Below are positions 23,685-32,660 of a stretch of 58,057 nt of DNA, one piece after another. Position numbers and translations under genes: made by a program. The stretch is from Flavobacterium psychrophilum (GTDB lineage Bacteria; Bacteroidota; Bacteroidia; Flavobacteriales; Flavobacteriaceae). The notes under the pieces were generated by a model. The model was not told the origin of the DNA and did not search any database. It worked only from the letters and a program-made list of their open reading frames with translations. Location of the stretch: contig CAMCFT010000023.1 of the NCBI GenBank assembly GCA_945874225.1, forward strand, positions 1-58,057. The letters are read 5' to 3'. Each line of letters opens with the position of its first letter. Position 1 is the first letter of the stretch.

Positions 23685-24713
23685 ATGAAACTATACACAC
23701 TCAAAATAGAATCAATAAAAAAGGAAACTGCTGAAAGCATAACGCTTTGCTTTAAACAGCCCGGTTTACGCAAGATTAAATATTTATCTGGACAATACCT
23801 AACGCTTTCTTTTAGAATAAATGGAAGAAAATATCTAAGACCCTATTCCTTATCTAGTGCTCCAAGTATAGATTCCTTTTTAGAAGTTACAATAAAAAGA
23901 TTGCAAGATGGTATAGTTTCAAACCATATTCTTGACAATTTACAAGTTGGTAATCTAATCGAAGTAATGGAACCTCAGGGTGATTTTTGTTATACTCCTA
24001 ATAATAATGATGACAAAATTTATTTTTGGGGAGTTGGTAGCGGAATAACCCCTTTATTATCTATTATTAAGGAAATATTAGCCACTTTCCCATCATTAAA
24101 AATACATTTGATATATGGAAATAAGAATCCTGAATCAACTATTTTTTTTGAAACCATCAATCAATTGAATGAATTGTATCCATCAGCTTTTACAATAACT
24201 CATTTTTATTCCCAATTAGATGTTGAGAATAAACTACCCAATGTTTTTCAAGGAAGAATTAATAAGCAATTCATTTTAGAATTACTTAAAAATAATAGTG
24301 TCAATTCTAAACATTACATTTGTGGTCCTATGTCTCTAAAAGACATGATTAAAGAAACGTTAAGTGAGTTGAACATATCTTCACGAAATGTTTTTTCAGA
24401 AGATTTTGAATTAGTCATAAATCCAAAAGATTTTGAAAACATAAGTACACGAGAAATAAAAATCAATTTTCATAATAACAATACATTAGTTGAAGTAGCG
24501 AAAGGGAAAAGCATTTTAGAAGCGGCTTTAGATGCAGGAATAGAATTGCAATATTCTTGTCAGACTGGAAATTGTTCTACCTGCAAAGGAATCTTGAAAT
24601 CAGGCGAACTGAAAATGTTAGGTTTGTCGAAAGATCGAATTGATATAAAGAACGGAGAGTATTTATTATGTTGCAGTTATCCCTTGACGGACAATGTTTA
24701 CATAGAAATTTAA
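23685..24713 (+). CDS. CDP-6-deoxy-3,4-glucoseen reductase-like flavin/[2Fe-2S] protein
   Basis: 342 residues: FAD domain (LRPYSLSSAP), NAD(P) domain (FWGVGSGITPLLSI, then YICGP) and a C-terminal plant-type [2Fe-2S] domain (YSCQTGNCSTC, last Cys in LLCCSYP). In CDP-3,6-dideoxyhexose pathways this is E3 (DdhD/AscD), the electron donor for the C-3 dehydrase. Characterised DdhD has the ferredoxin domain at the N-terminus; here it is at the C-terminus, as in PaaE-type reductases. The role comes from position directly before rfbF-rfbG. Confidence 0.8.
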   Translation: MKLYTLKIESIKKETAESITLCFKQPGLRKIKYLSGQYLTLSFRINGRKYLRPYSLSSAPSIDSFLEVTIKRLQDGIVSNHILDNLQVGNLIEVMEPQGDFCYTPNNNDDKIYFWGVGSGITPLLSIIKEILATFPSLKIHLIYGNKNPESTIFFETINQLNELYPSAFTITHFYSQLDVENKLPNVFQGRINKQFILELLKNNSVNSKHYICGPMSLKDMIKETLSELNISSRNVFSEDFELVINPKDFENISTREIKINFHNNNTLVEVAKGKSILEAALDAGIELQYSCQTGNCSTCKGILKSGELKMLGLSKDRIDIKNGEYLLCCSYPLTDNVYIEI

Positions 24714-24732
24714 AGATTAAAAATATAAAAAT

Positions 24733-25509
24733 ATGAAAGTAGTAATTTTTGCAGGAGGTTTTGGCACTCGCCTTATGGAAGAAACAGAAGCAAGACCCAA
24801 GCCTATGGTTGAAATAGGTGGAAAACCTATTTTATGGCATATTTTAAAAATGTATGAACAATATGATTATAAAGAATTTGTAATCTGTTTGGGATATAAA
24901 GCAACCTATATTAAAGAATATTTTTTTAATTACTATTTACATAATTCAGATGTTACCATTGAATTAGCCAATAATAATGTAGAAGTGCATTTATCGGAAA
25001 CAGAATCATTCAAAGTGACTCTTATTGACACTGGTTTGCATACTAATACTGCGGGGAGACTCAAACAAATTGAAAAATATGTCAAAGACGAAACCTTCAT
25101 GTTGACTTATGGAGATGGAGTAGCCGATGTCAATTTTTCTGAACTTCTGGATTTTCATAAATCTCATGGGAGATTGGCTACTTTAACGAGTGTCCAAGTA
25201 CCCGGACGTTTCGGAAATTTAGAAATCAGTAAAAATGGTCAAGTAGATAATTTTATTGAAAAGCCGGTAGGTGACGGTATGTGGATAAATGGAGGTTTTT
25301 TTGTGTTAGAACCAGGAATATTTAAGTACTTACAAGGCGAAGTTAAGGACGTACAATGGGAAAAAGAACCATTATTCGAAATTGCAAAAGACAACCAGTT
25401 GGCTGCATACAAACATTATGGATTCTGGAAATGTATGGATGCATTAAGAGATAGAATTGAATTGGAAGAAATGTGGAATTCCGGTAAAGCAAAATGGAAA
25501 ACATGGTAG
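24733..25509 (+). CDS. rfbF: Glucose-1-phosphate cytidylyltransferase
   Basis: 258 residues, family-normal length. N-terminal nucleotidyltransferase signature FAGGFGTRLMEETEARPKPM, then YGDGVADVNF and GGFFVLEP. Makes CDP-glucose from glucose 1-phosphate and CTP, the first step to CDP-linked 3,6-dideoxyhexoses (also called DdhA). The stop overlaps the start of rfbG by 16 bp. Confidence 0.96.
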   Translation: MKVVIFAGGFGTRLMEETEARPKPMVEIGGKPILWHILKMYEQYDYKEFVICLGYKATYIKEYFFNYYLHNSDVTIELANNNVEVHLSETESFKVTLIDTGLHTNTAGRLKQIEKYVKDETFMLTYGDGVADVNFSELLDFHKSHGRLATLTSVQVPGRFGNLEISKNGQVDNFIEKPVGDGMWINGGFFVLEPGIFKYLQGEVKDVQWEKEPLFEIAKDNQLAAYKHYGFWKCMDALRDRIELEEMWNSGKAKWKTW

Positions 25510-26597
25510 AAAAAGGATTATTTTTTAAACTACAACAAGCTTACCAAGGTAAAAAAATCTTTTTAACGGGTCATACTGGGTTTAAAGGTGCTTGGATGTT
25601 AAAAACATTATCCCTTATTGGTGCAGAGGTAAAAGGTTATGGTTTAGAGCCACTAACCAAAGATGATTTGTTTCATTTGATTGATGGCAATACCATTTGT
25701 AATTCTGTGATTGCCGATTTAAGGGATAAAAAACGATTGGAAGAAGAAATCGTCAACTTTCAACCTGATTTTGTGTTTCATTTGGCGGCTCAAGCATTAG
25801 TGCGTTTGTCTTATGAAATTCCCGCTGAAACTTTTGAAGTCAATGTAATTGGAACTGCAAATGTTTTAGATGCAGTTCGTTTATTAGAAAAACCATGTGC
25901 AGTGGTTTTAATTACTACCGATAAAGTCTACCACAACAACGAATGGATTTATCCATATCGGGAGAATGATAGATTAGGTGGTTATGATCCTTACAGTGCC
26001 AGTAAAGCCTGTGCTGAACTGGTAATTGATTCCTATAGAAATTCTTTTTTCAATACAAAAACATACGAAACACATCAAAAAGCGATTGCAGTAGCCAGAG
26101 CAGGTAATGTGATTGGCGGAGGCGATTGGTCAAAAGACCGCTTAATACCAGATATAGCAAAAGCTCTTGCTGATGAAAAACCTGTGGTAATTAGAAACCC
26201 AAATTCAGTTCGACCTTGGCAACACGTTTTAGAACCTATAGTTGGATATTTATTACTAGGTGCAAATTTAGCTTTTGAACCAATAAAATTTAGCCAAGCC
26301 TATAATTTTGGACCACATATTTCAGACGCACTTTCTGTTGAAGAAATGCTTAAATTAGCTATTCAGAGTTGGAAAAAAGGAGAATATATTGTTGAAAAAG
26401 CAGGAGAACAACCTCATGAAGCAGGATTGTTAAAACTAGATATTAGCAAAGCATTTTCAGAATTGAAATGGGAACCAAAAATGAACGCAGCTCAAGCGGT
26501 AAACATGACAATAGATTGGTATAGAGAATTTGCAAGAAACAGAGATGAAATCAATCAATTTACTAGAGTACAGATAAATGATTTTCTAAATGCATAA
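25494..26597 (+). CDS. rfbG: CDP-glucose 4,6-dehydratase
   Basis: 367 residues, extended SDR fold. NAD site TGHTGFKGAW, catalytic TTDKVYHN and DPYSASKACAE (YxxxK). Converts CDP-glucose to CDP-4-keto-6-deoxyglucose (DdhB). A second ATG at 25503 is possible. Overlaps rfbF by 16 bp and the next gene by 8 bp, so translation is probably coupled. Confidence 0.96.
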   Translation: MENMVEKGLFFKLQQAYQGKKIFLTGHTGFKGAWMLKTLSLIGAEVKGYGLEPLTKDDLFHLIDGNTICNSVIADLRDKKRLEEEIVNFQPDFVFHLAAQALVRLSYEIPAETFEVNVIGTANVLDAVRLLEKPCAVVLITTDKVYHNNEWIYPYRENDRLGGYDPYSASKACAELVIDSYRNSFFNTKTYETHQKAIAVARAGNVIGGGDWSKDRLIPDIAKALADEKPVVIRNPNSVRPWQHVLEPIVGYLLLGANLAFEPIKFSQAYNFGPHISDALSVEEMLKLAIQSWKKGEYIVEKAGEQPHEAGLLKLDISKAFSELKWEPKMNAAQAVNMTIDWYREFARNRDEINQFTRVQINDFLNA

Positions 26598-27513
26598 AGT
26601 ATTAATTACGGGTATTACAGGTTTTTTAGGTTCTAACATAGCTAAGAATCTAATTGATAACGACATTCAAGTAATTGGTTTAAAACGTAAAAGTTCTGAT
26701 ATTTGGAGATGTCAGGAATTTAAAGAAAAAATTAATTGGATAGATATTGACAACCAAGGATCGTTTAAAGATCAATTGTCAAAACATACTTTTGATACTG
26801 TAATTCATGGTGCATGGCTTGGAGTAGAATCAAATGATAGAAGTAATTGGAAGTTACAATCCGAAAATATTCTTTTTTTAATAAATCTTTTAGATGTAGC
26901 CAAAGAGGTGGGAGTTAAAAAATTTATTTTTCTTGGTTCACAAGCTGAGTATGGAAATATCGACGGAAAAATTTCCGAAGAACATAATACAGAATCTATT
27001 AGCGCTTATGGAAGCATAAAATTAGCCTGTCTAGAAATTGTAAAAACGTACTGTAACACCAATGATATAAATTGGATTTGGTTACGATTATTTTCCTTGT
27101 TTGGTGAAAAAGAAAATGAAAATTGGCTTATACCATCGCTTATTAAATCAATTTCACAAGATAAACAAATGGATTTCACTCTTGGTGAGCAAAAATATGC
27201 TTATCTCTATGTGAAAGACTTTGCCAAAATTATAAATAAAATTATAGTGACATCTGTTCAATCTGGCATTTATAATGTTTCATCAAATGAAATTAGAACA
27301 ATAAAATCTTTGATTGAAGACATTAGAAATTATATTAATCCAGCATTTATATTAAATTTTGGCTCTTTGCCCTATAGGCAAAACCAATCGATGCACATTG
27401 AGGGTGATATGTTTAAATTAAGAAATCAAATTGGTGAAATTCAATTTACAGATTATTCAATTGCTTTGAGAAGCACCGTGAACTATTATAAAAAAAAAAT
27501 AAACTTCTTATGA
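26590..27513 (+). CDS. NAD-dependent epimerase/dehydratase (candidate CDP-sugar ketone reductase)
   Basis: 307 residues, SDR fold with GITGFLGSN and SAYGSIK (YxxxK). Its place between rfbG and a YerE-like thiamine enzyme suggests it reduces a keto group of the branched CDP-sugar, as YerF does in yersiniose synthesis, or the C-4 ketone as in abequose and paratose synthases. The sequence alone does not decide. Overlaps both neighbours by a few bases. Confidence 0.8.
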   Translation: MHKVLITGITGFLGSNIAKNLIDNDIQVIGLKRKSSDIWRCQEFKEKINWIDIDNQGSFKDQLSKHTFDTVIHGAWLGVESNDRSNWKLQSENILFLINLLDVAKEVGVKKFIFLGSQAEYGNIDGKISEEHNTESISAYGSIKLACLEIVKTYCNTNDINWIWLRLFSLFGEKENENWLIPSLIKSISQDKQMDFTLGEQKYAYLYVKDFAKIINKIIVTSVQSGIYNVSSNEIRTIKSLIEDIRNYINPAFILNFGSLPYRQNQSMHIEGDMFKLRNQIGEIQFTDYSIALRSTVNYYKKKINFL

Positions 27514-29228
27514 AAGTATCCGATTTTATAGCTGCTTTTTTGGTAAAAAAAGGAATTAAAAGTGTTTTTGAGTTATCGGGTGGTATGATAACACATATAC
27601 TCGATTCATTGAATCAAAAAACAGATATCAATATCATTACGATGCACCATGAACAAGCTGCCGCATTCGCAGCAGAAGGTTATGCAAGAATAACTAGCTT
27701 GCCAGGAATAGCTTTAGCAACATCTGGTCCAGGTGCCACTAACTTGCTAACAGGGATTGGAAGCTGTTTTTTTGATTCAACTCCAGCTATTTTTATTACA
27801 GGACAAGTTAATAGACACGAATTAAAAGGAGATAGAGGAATACGACAATTGGGATTTCAAGAAACTGATATCGTTTCTATGGCGACACCTATTACTAAAG
27901 CTTGTTTTCAGGTCATCGATCCTAATGATATTCCAGCAATTTTTGAAAGAGCTTTTACAATAGCATTAGAAGGAAGGCCTGGACCTGTTCTTATTGATAT
28001 TCCAATGGATGTTCAACGCATTCAAATAGAACCAGAGCTTTTTCAAACGGAAATAGCTACAGAAGAACAAATAGATCCAATTATTTTAAATAAATTAATA
28101 CAAGACATCCAACAAGCTAAAAGACCACTCGTGTTAGCAGGAAGAGGTATAAAAGCTAGCCAGTGTCAAAATCAATTTCACCAATTTATTGAGCAAATAC
28201 AAATCCCAGTTATTACTACACTTCTAGGGTTAGATATTATCCCTTTTAGCAATCCTCAGCGGGTTGGCTTTATAGGAAGTTATGGTAACAGATGGGCAAA
28301 TATTGCTTTTGGGGAATGTGATTTGTTGATAGTTTTGGGAAGTAGGTTAGATATAAGACAAACTGGTGCCGATACTAAATTTATAGAAAACCGAAAAATT
28401 TATCATATTGATTGTGAAAAAGGTGAAATAAATAATCGGGTTAAGGGTTGTGAAGCCATTGTAACAAATCTAAATGTGTTCTTTGAAAAATTTGGAAAAG
28501 CTGCTTCAAAAATTTCTTTTGCTTTGCCTGATGCTTGGATGAATCATATTCGTGATTTAAAAACCACATGGCCAGACACCAAAGAACTAAGCCCAAAAGG
28601 AATAAACCCAAATATTTTTATGCATTCGCTTTCTAGTCAATCACAAAAGGCAAAAGCTTATTTAGCTGATGTGGGTAGTCATCAAATGTGGGCAGCACAA
28701 TCATTAGAAATTGGAAAAGATCAACATTTTTTAACATCTGGAGGAATGGGAGCCATGGGTTTTTCTTTACCGGCAAGTATAGGTGCGTGTATTGCATTGG
28801 ATAAAAAACCTGTTGTGGTTCTTATAGGAGATGGCTGTATGCAGCTTAATATTCAAGAATTACAGACTATTGTACGTAACAAACTTCCAATTAAGATAGT
28901 TGTTTTAAATAATAGAACCTTAGGGATGATTAGACAATTTCAAGATAGCTATTTTGAATCCCGTTATCAATCTACTTATTGGGGTTATGACGCTCCTGAT
29001 TTCGAGAAAGTTGCCATTGCTTATGGAATTGACGCAAAAACTATCGAAAATTTTGATGAAATTCCAAATGCAGTCAATTGGTTATGGAATCATGAAAATG
29101 AAAACAAACCACTTTTATTACAGGTCATGATAGATCCACATACTAATACTTATCCCAAAATTGCTTTTGGAAGACCAATTACTGAGATGGAACCTTTTGC
29201 AAAACCAATTGCAATGGAAGCAACTTAA
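27510..29228 (+). CDS. Thiamine diphosphate-dependent acetolactate synthase-like enzyme (YerE-like)
   Basis: 572 residues with the three-domain AHAS fold. Catalytic Glu48 in MHHEQAAAFAAEGYAR; ThDP motif GDG at about 440 with NIQEL and VVLNN after it. It resembles IlvB but has no ilvN or other ilv gene nearby and sits inside a CDP-sugar operon. The precedent is YerE, a ThDP flavoenzyme that adds a two-carbon unit from pyruvate to C-4 of CDP-3,6-dideoxy-4-hexulose. That role is inferred from context. Confidence 0.82.
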   Translation: MKVSDFIAAFLVKKGIKSVFELSGGMITHILDSLNQKTDINIITMHHEQAAAFAAEGYARITSLPGIALATSGPGATNLLTGIGSCFFDSTPAIFITGQVNRHELKGDRGIRQLGFQETDIVSMATPITKACFQVIDPNDIPAIFERAFTIALEGRPGPVLIDIPMDVQRIQIEPELFQTEIATEEQIDPIILNKLIQDIQQAKRPLVLAGRGIKASQCQNQFHQFIEQIQIPVITTLLGLDIIPFSNPQRVGFIGSYGNRWANIAFGECDLLIVLGSRLDIRQTGADTKFIENRKIYHIDCEKGEINNRVKGCEAIVTNLNVFFEKFGKAASKISFALPDAWMNHIRDLKTTWPDTKELSPKGINPNIFMHSLSSQSQKAKAYLADVGSHQMWAAQSLEIGKDQHFLTSGGMGAMGFSLPASIGACIALDKKPVVVLIGDGCMQLNIQELQTIVRNKLPIKIVVLNNRTLGMIRQFQDSYFESRYQSTYWGYDAPDFEKVAIAYGIDAKTIENFDEIPNAVNWLWNHENENKPLLLQVMIDPHTNTYPKIAFGRPITEMEPFAKPIAMEAT

Positions 29229-29264
29229 TTTTTTAATTTAATCGCTACTAAATACAAATTTTAT

Positions 29265-30569
29265 ATGTTACAAAACATTACAAATACTACTCTACTTAAT
29301 AGTTTAAGAGAAATAGCCAAAAAGAAATCGACACAAATAATTGTTGCTGGAGAAAACTATATTCCAGTTACTGGTAAAGTGCTGGACGAAGAAGACATCC
29401 TAATGGGTGTTGATGCCGCATTAGATGGTTGGTTAACAGCAGGACGTTTTGCGAACAAATTCGAAGAGGATTTTGCACAATATTTTGGTGCTCCTAAAGC
29501 TTTACTGGTAAATTCAGGTTCATCAGCAAATTTAGTTGCTTTTTATGCTTTGACTTCTCCAAAATTAGGCGAACGTGCTATCAAACCTGGTGATGAAGTG
29601 ATTACTGTTGCTGCTGGATTTCCTACTACGATAAACCCTATTATTCAGTTTGGAGCGATTCCTGTATTTATAGACATAGATATAGCAACCCATAATGTGA
29701 AATCGGACATGATTGAAGCGGCAGTAAGTTCGAAAACAAAAGCGATTATGATTGCCCATTCATTAGGAAATCCTTTTGATTTGGATGAAGTAATGCGCGT
29801 GGCTAAAAAATATAATCTTTGGGTAGTGGAAGACGATTGCGATTCTCTTGGCGCTTCTTACAAGGGACAAAAAACAGGCACTTTTGGTGATATTTCCACT
29901 TTTTCTTTCTATCCTGCGCATCATATTACTATGGGTGAAGGAGGAGCAGTCTTGATCAATAATCCTGAACTATCAAAATTAGCAGAAAGTTTCCGTGACT
30001 GGGGTCGTGATTGTTATTGTGAACCTGGAAAAGACAACACCTGTGGATGTCGTTTTGGACAACAACTAGGAACCTTGCCATACGGCTACGATCATAAATA
30101 TACTTATTCACACATTGGTTTCAACTTAAAAGTGACTGATATGCAAGCCGCTTTTGGAGTATCTCAAATAAAAAAAATAGATGGGTTTGTGCAAAGAAGA
30201 CGCGAAAATTTTGCTGCTTTATATGAACGAATGAAAGAGTTTGAAGAAGTCTTTATTCTTCCTGAACCAACCCCAAATTCTGACCCTTCGTGGTTTGGTT
30301 TTTTATTGACCTTAAGAGATGGAGATGCTGCAGATCGTCATATGTTAGTACAACATCTTGAGGAGAAAAAAATTGGAACTCGTTTGTTGTTTGGTGGTAA
30401 CTTACTAAGACAACCTGCTTATGCCAATATAGAGCATCGTGTTGTGGGCGATTTGACTAATACGGATACTATTATGAATCAATCCTTTTGGTTAGGAGTT
30501 TGGCCAGGATTGAATGAAACTCATTACGATTATATTGCGAGTGTGATTAGAGAATACTTAAATTCATAA
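29265..30569 (+). CDS. rfbH: CDP-4-keto-6-deoxyglucose 3-dehydrase (E1)
   Basis: 434 residues, aspartate aminotransferase fold. The PLP lysine is replaced by His in [14 protein letters not shown] (first His about residue 219), the hallmark of E1/DdhC, which uses pyridoxamine phosphate for C-3 deoxygenation. The Fe-S cysteines are visible as [17 protein letters not shown]. It needs the reductase encoded at 23685. Start at ATG 29265, 36 bp after the thiamine enzyme. Confidence 0.95.
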   Translation: MLQNITNTTLLNSLREIAKKKSTQIIVAGENYIPVTGKVLDEEDILMGVDAALDGWLTAGRFANKFEEDFAQYFGAPKALLVNSGSSANLVAFYALTSPKLGERAIKPGDEVITVAAGFPTTINPIIQFGAIPVFIDIDIATHNVKSDMIEAAVSSKTKAIMIAHSLGNPFDLDEVMRVAKKYNLWVVEDDCDSLGASYKGQKTGTFGDISTFSFYPAHHITMGEGGAVLINNPELSKLAESFRDWGRDCYCEPGKDNTCGCRFGQQLGTLPYGYDHKYTYSHIGFNLKVTDMQAAFGVSQIKKIDGFVQRRRENFAALYERMKEFEEVFILPEPTPNSDPSWFGFLLTLRDGDAADRHMLVQHLEEKKIGTRLLFGGNLLRQPAYANIEHRVVGDLTNTDTIMNQSFWLGVWPGLNETHYDYIASVIREYLNS

Positions 30570-30602
30570 TTTAAAAATTTAATTTTTTTAATAAAAAAAA
30601 AG

Positions 30603-31523
30603 ATGAGAATAGAGAATAAATTAGAAATAGTATTAATTACTTACAATAGATCGAAATTATTAGAAAATACTTTAAACCAATTTTTGAGTTCTCCATTTAA
30701 AGATTGTAGAATAACCATACTCAATAACCGTTCAACAGATGATACTGTCCAAATTTGTAATTCATTTATCAATAAATTTATAAATTTCAAAATAGTAACA
30801 AACAAATTCAATATTGGCGCTAATGCTAATATAATGAGAGCATTAGAAATCATTGATTTGGATTATATTTGGATAGTCTGTGATGATGATGATTATGATT
30901 TTTCTTATTGTGATGATGTTATTGATTGCATTATCAATGAAAAAGCCGAATTGATAAACATGGGAGCCCATTCTGATTCTGTTTGGTCTTTTGGTGGAAG
31001 AAACGAATTAGTTAAAAAATTATACAATGAAGGCTATCCTTATTTTAAAGCATCTTCATTTCTTCCTAACAATATTTTTAAAAAAGAAGCTTTTATTCCT
31101 TTTATAATAAGTGGGTATAATAATATTACGAATATGTATCCACATATGCCTTTTTTACTTTCATTTTATTCGTCAAATAAAAATATATACATCGCAAAAA
31201 ATAGAATTGTTACAGCAATAATCTCTGAACAAGTTTATAGTCAAAAAGACGTGACTGATGGTTGGTTAAATACTTCATGTTTATTAAAAAACAGATTAGA
31301 TATTAATAGATGTTTTTTTGATCAACGAAACCATAAAGGATTTACGCATCAAATTGAGATCTCTTTGGCGTATTCATTCAAATCGATCTTAGGCAAGTTT
31401 TACAAGAAAACTATTATAGGGATTTTTCGAATATTATCACCGCCTCAAAAAATAATTTATATAATTCTAGTTATACCTTATGTTTTTATTAGATTGTTAG
31501 TTTCCATTTTTAAAAAAAAATAG
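30603..31523 (+). CDS. Glycosyltransferase family 2
   Basis: 306 residues. GT-A fold: LEIVLITYNRSKLLENTL, LNNRSTDDT and WIVCDDDDYDF (DxD metal site). A hydrophobic C-terminal helix (about 280-300) may anchor it to the inner membrane. Last gene of the CDP-sugar operon and a candidate to transfer the dideoxy sugar; acceptor unknown. Confidence 0.88.
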   Translation: MRIENKLEIVLITYNRSKLLENTLNQFLSSPFKDCRITILNNRSTDDTVQICNSFINKFINFKIVTNKFNIGANANIMRALEIIDLDYIWIVCDDDDYDFSYCDDVIDCIINEKAELINMGAHSDSVWSFGGRNELVKKLYNEGYPYFKASSFLPNNIFKKEAFIPFIISGYNNITNMYPHMPFLLSFYSSNKNIYIAKNRIVTAIISEQVYSQKDVTDGWLNTSCLLKNRLDINRCFFDQRNHKGFTHQIEISLAYSFKSILGKFYKKTIIGIFRILSPPQKIIYIILVIPYVFIRLLVSIFKKK

Positions 31524-31645
31524 CAATTAATTTCAATTTCTTTATACAATAACATTAAGAATACTGAAAATTAAAAAAAACTAAGCTTTAAAAAGTAATA
31601 TGAGTCTTTAAATTTAATTAATATAGGACATTAAAACAAAAGTTT

Positions 31646-32212
31646 ATGGATATAAATACGGAAGTCCACAAAGCCTACGAAATAATACAACAAGGTGGAA
31701 TAATCCTTTACCCTACTGATACCGTTTGGGGAATTGGTTGTGATGCAACGAATCCTGAAGCAGTTGCCAAAATATACAAGCTGAAACAAAGAGCCGAAAC
31801 CCAATCTATGATCGTCTTGATGAATGGCGAGAAAATGATGTACAACGTTTTCAAAGACATTCCAGAAGTAGCTTGGCAAATTATGGATTTATCTGAAAAA
31901 CCAACTACTTTAATCTTGGATAAACCAAGAAATGTGGCACCCAATTTAATAGCAGCAGACAATACATTAGGAATCCGAATCGTAAAAGAGCCTTTCTGCT
32001 TTAAATTAATGGAAAAAATGAAAAAACCATTGGTTTCAACCTCAGCAAATATTTCGGGAAAGCCCACTCCTATTGCCTTCAAAGATATTAGTCCTAAAAT
32101 TATAAAAGGTGTTGACTATGTTGTAAATTTGCATCGCGAAAAAATTGCCGGAAAACCATCGACAATCATAAAATTGACGAACGATTCTCAGGTGAAAGTG
32201 ATTCGGAAATAG
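31646..32212 (+). CDS. tsaC: Threonylcarbamoyladenylate synthase (Sua5/TsaC family)
   Basis: 188 residues, one YrdC domain: GGIILYPTDTVWGIGCDATN, KRAETQSMIVLM-type core and STSANISG. Forms threonylcarbamoyl-AMP for t6A37 of ANN-decoding tRNAs. The stop is 2 bp before a 23-bp inverted repeat that encloses the next gene, so its original neighbour was probably cca. Confidence 0.93.
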   Translation: MDINTEVHKAYEIIQQGGIILYPTDTVWGIGCDATNPEAVAKIYKLKQRAETQSMIVLMNGEKMMYNVFKDIPEVAWQIMDLSEKPTTLILDKPRNVAPNLIAADNTLGIRIVKEPFCFKLMEKMKKPLVSTSANISGKPTPIAFKDISPKIIKGVDYVVNLHREKIAGKPSTIIKLTNDSQVKVIRK

Positions 32213-32214
32213 AA

Positions 32215-32657
32215 TTTTACCGCAAATTCGCAAATTATTATTTTTTAGATTTTATGGAAGAATACATTTTTAAAGACGAAAATTACACAATAGTAGGTAT
32301 TCTATTTGAAGTGCATAAAAATCTCGGAAAAGGTTTTTCTGAAATAGTCTATAAAGATGCTATTGAATATGAATTACAGCAACAAAATATTACATATCAA
32401 AGAGAAAAAGAGTTTTCTGTTAATTATAAAAATACTACTTTAAAACATAAATTTTACGCAGACTTTGTAGTTTACGATAAAATTATTCTTGAAATAAAAA
32501 CCGTTGATTGTTTCAATAACAGTCATTATAATCAATGTTTAAATTATTTAAAAGTCTCTAAAAACAAATTGGCTATACTTGTTAATTTCAATTTAGTTTC
32601 TTTAGAATACAAACGCATCATAAGTTCAAAAAATTAATTTGCGAATTTGCGGTAAAA
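32215..32657. mobile_element. Putative mini-element: GxxExxY gene in a 23-bp perfect inverted repeat
   Basis: 32215-32237 (starting TTTTACCGCAAATTCG) is the exact reverse complement of 32635-32657. Between them is only the GxxExxY gene. The right copy includes that gene's stop codon. The unit ends 2 bp from the tsaC stop and 3 bp from the cca ATG. No transposase is inside, so mobility would need an enzyme in trans. No target-site duplication is obvious. Confidence 0.55.
32254..32637 (+). CDS. GxxExxY family protein
   Basis: 127 residues, short for a domain of this class but complete. [12 protein letters not shown] holds the name motif; [27 protein letters not shown] and the following Q-x-x-x-YL segment recall PD-(D/E)xK nuclease cores (D, then E-x-K). 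The family is widespread in Bacteroidota and has no proven role. It is enclosed by an inverted repeat between two tRNA-modification genes. Confidence 0.9.
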   Translation: MEEYIFKDENYTIVGILFEVHKNLGKGFSEIVYKDAIEYELQQQNITYQREKEFSVNYKNTTLKHKFYADFVVYDKIILEIKTVDCFNNSHYNQCLNYLKVSKNKLAILVNFNLVSLEYKRIISSKN

Positions 32658-32660
32658 ATT

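Noticed and set aside
27510..29228. Acetolactate synthase for branched-chain amino acids (ilvB)
   Set aside because: No ilvN, ilvC or ilvD nearby, and the gene lies inside a CDP-sugar operon with overlapping starts; a YerE-like role fits better.
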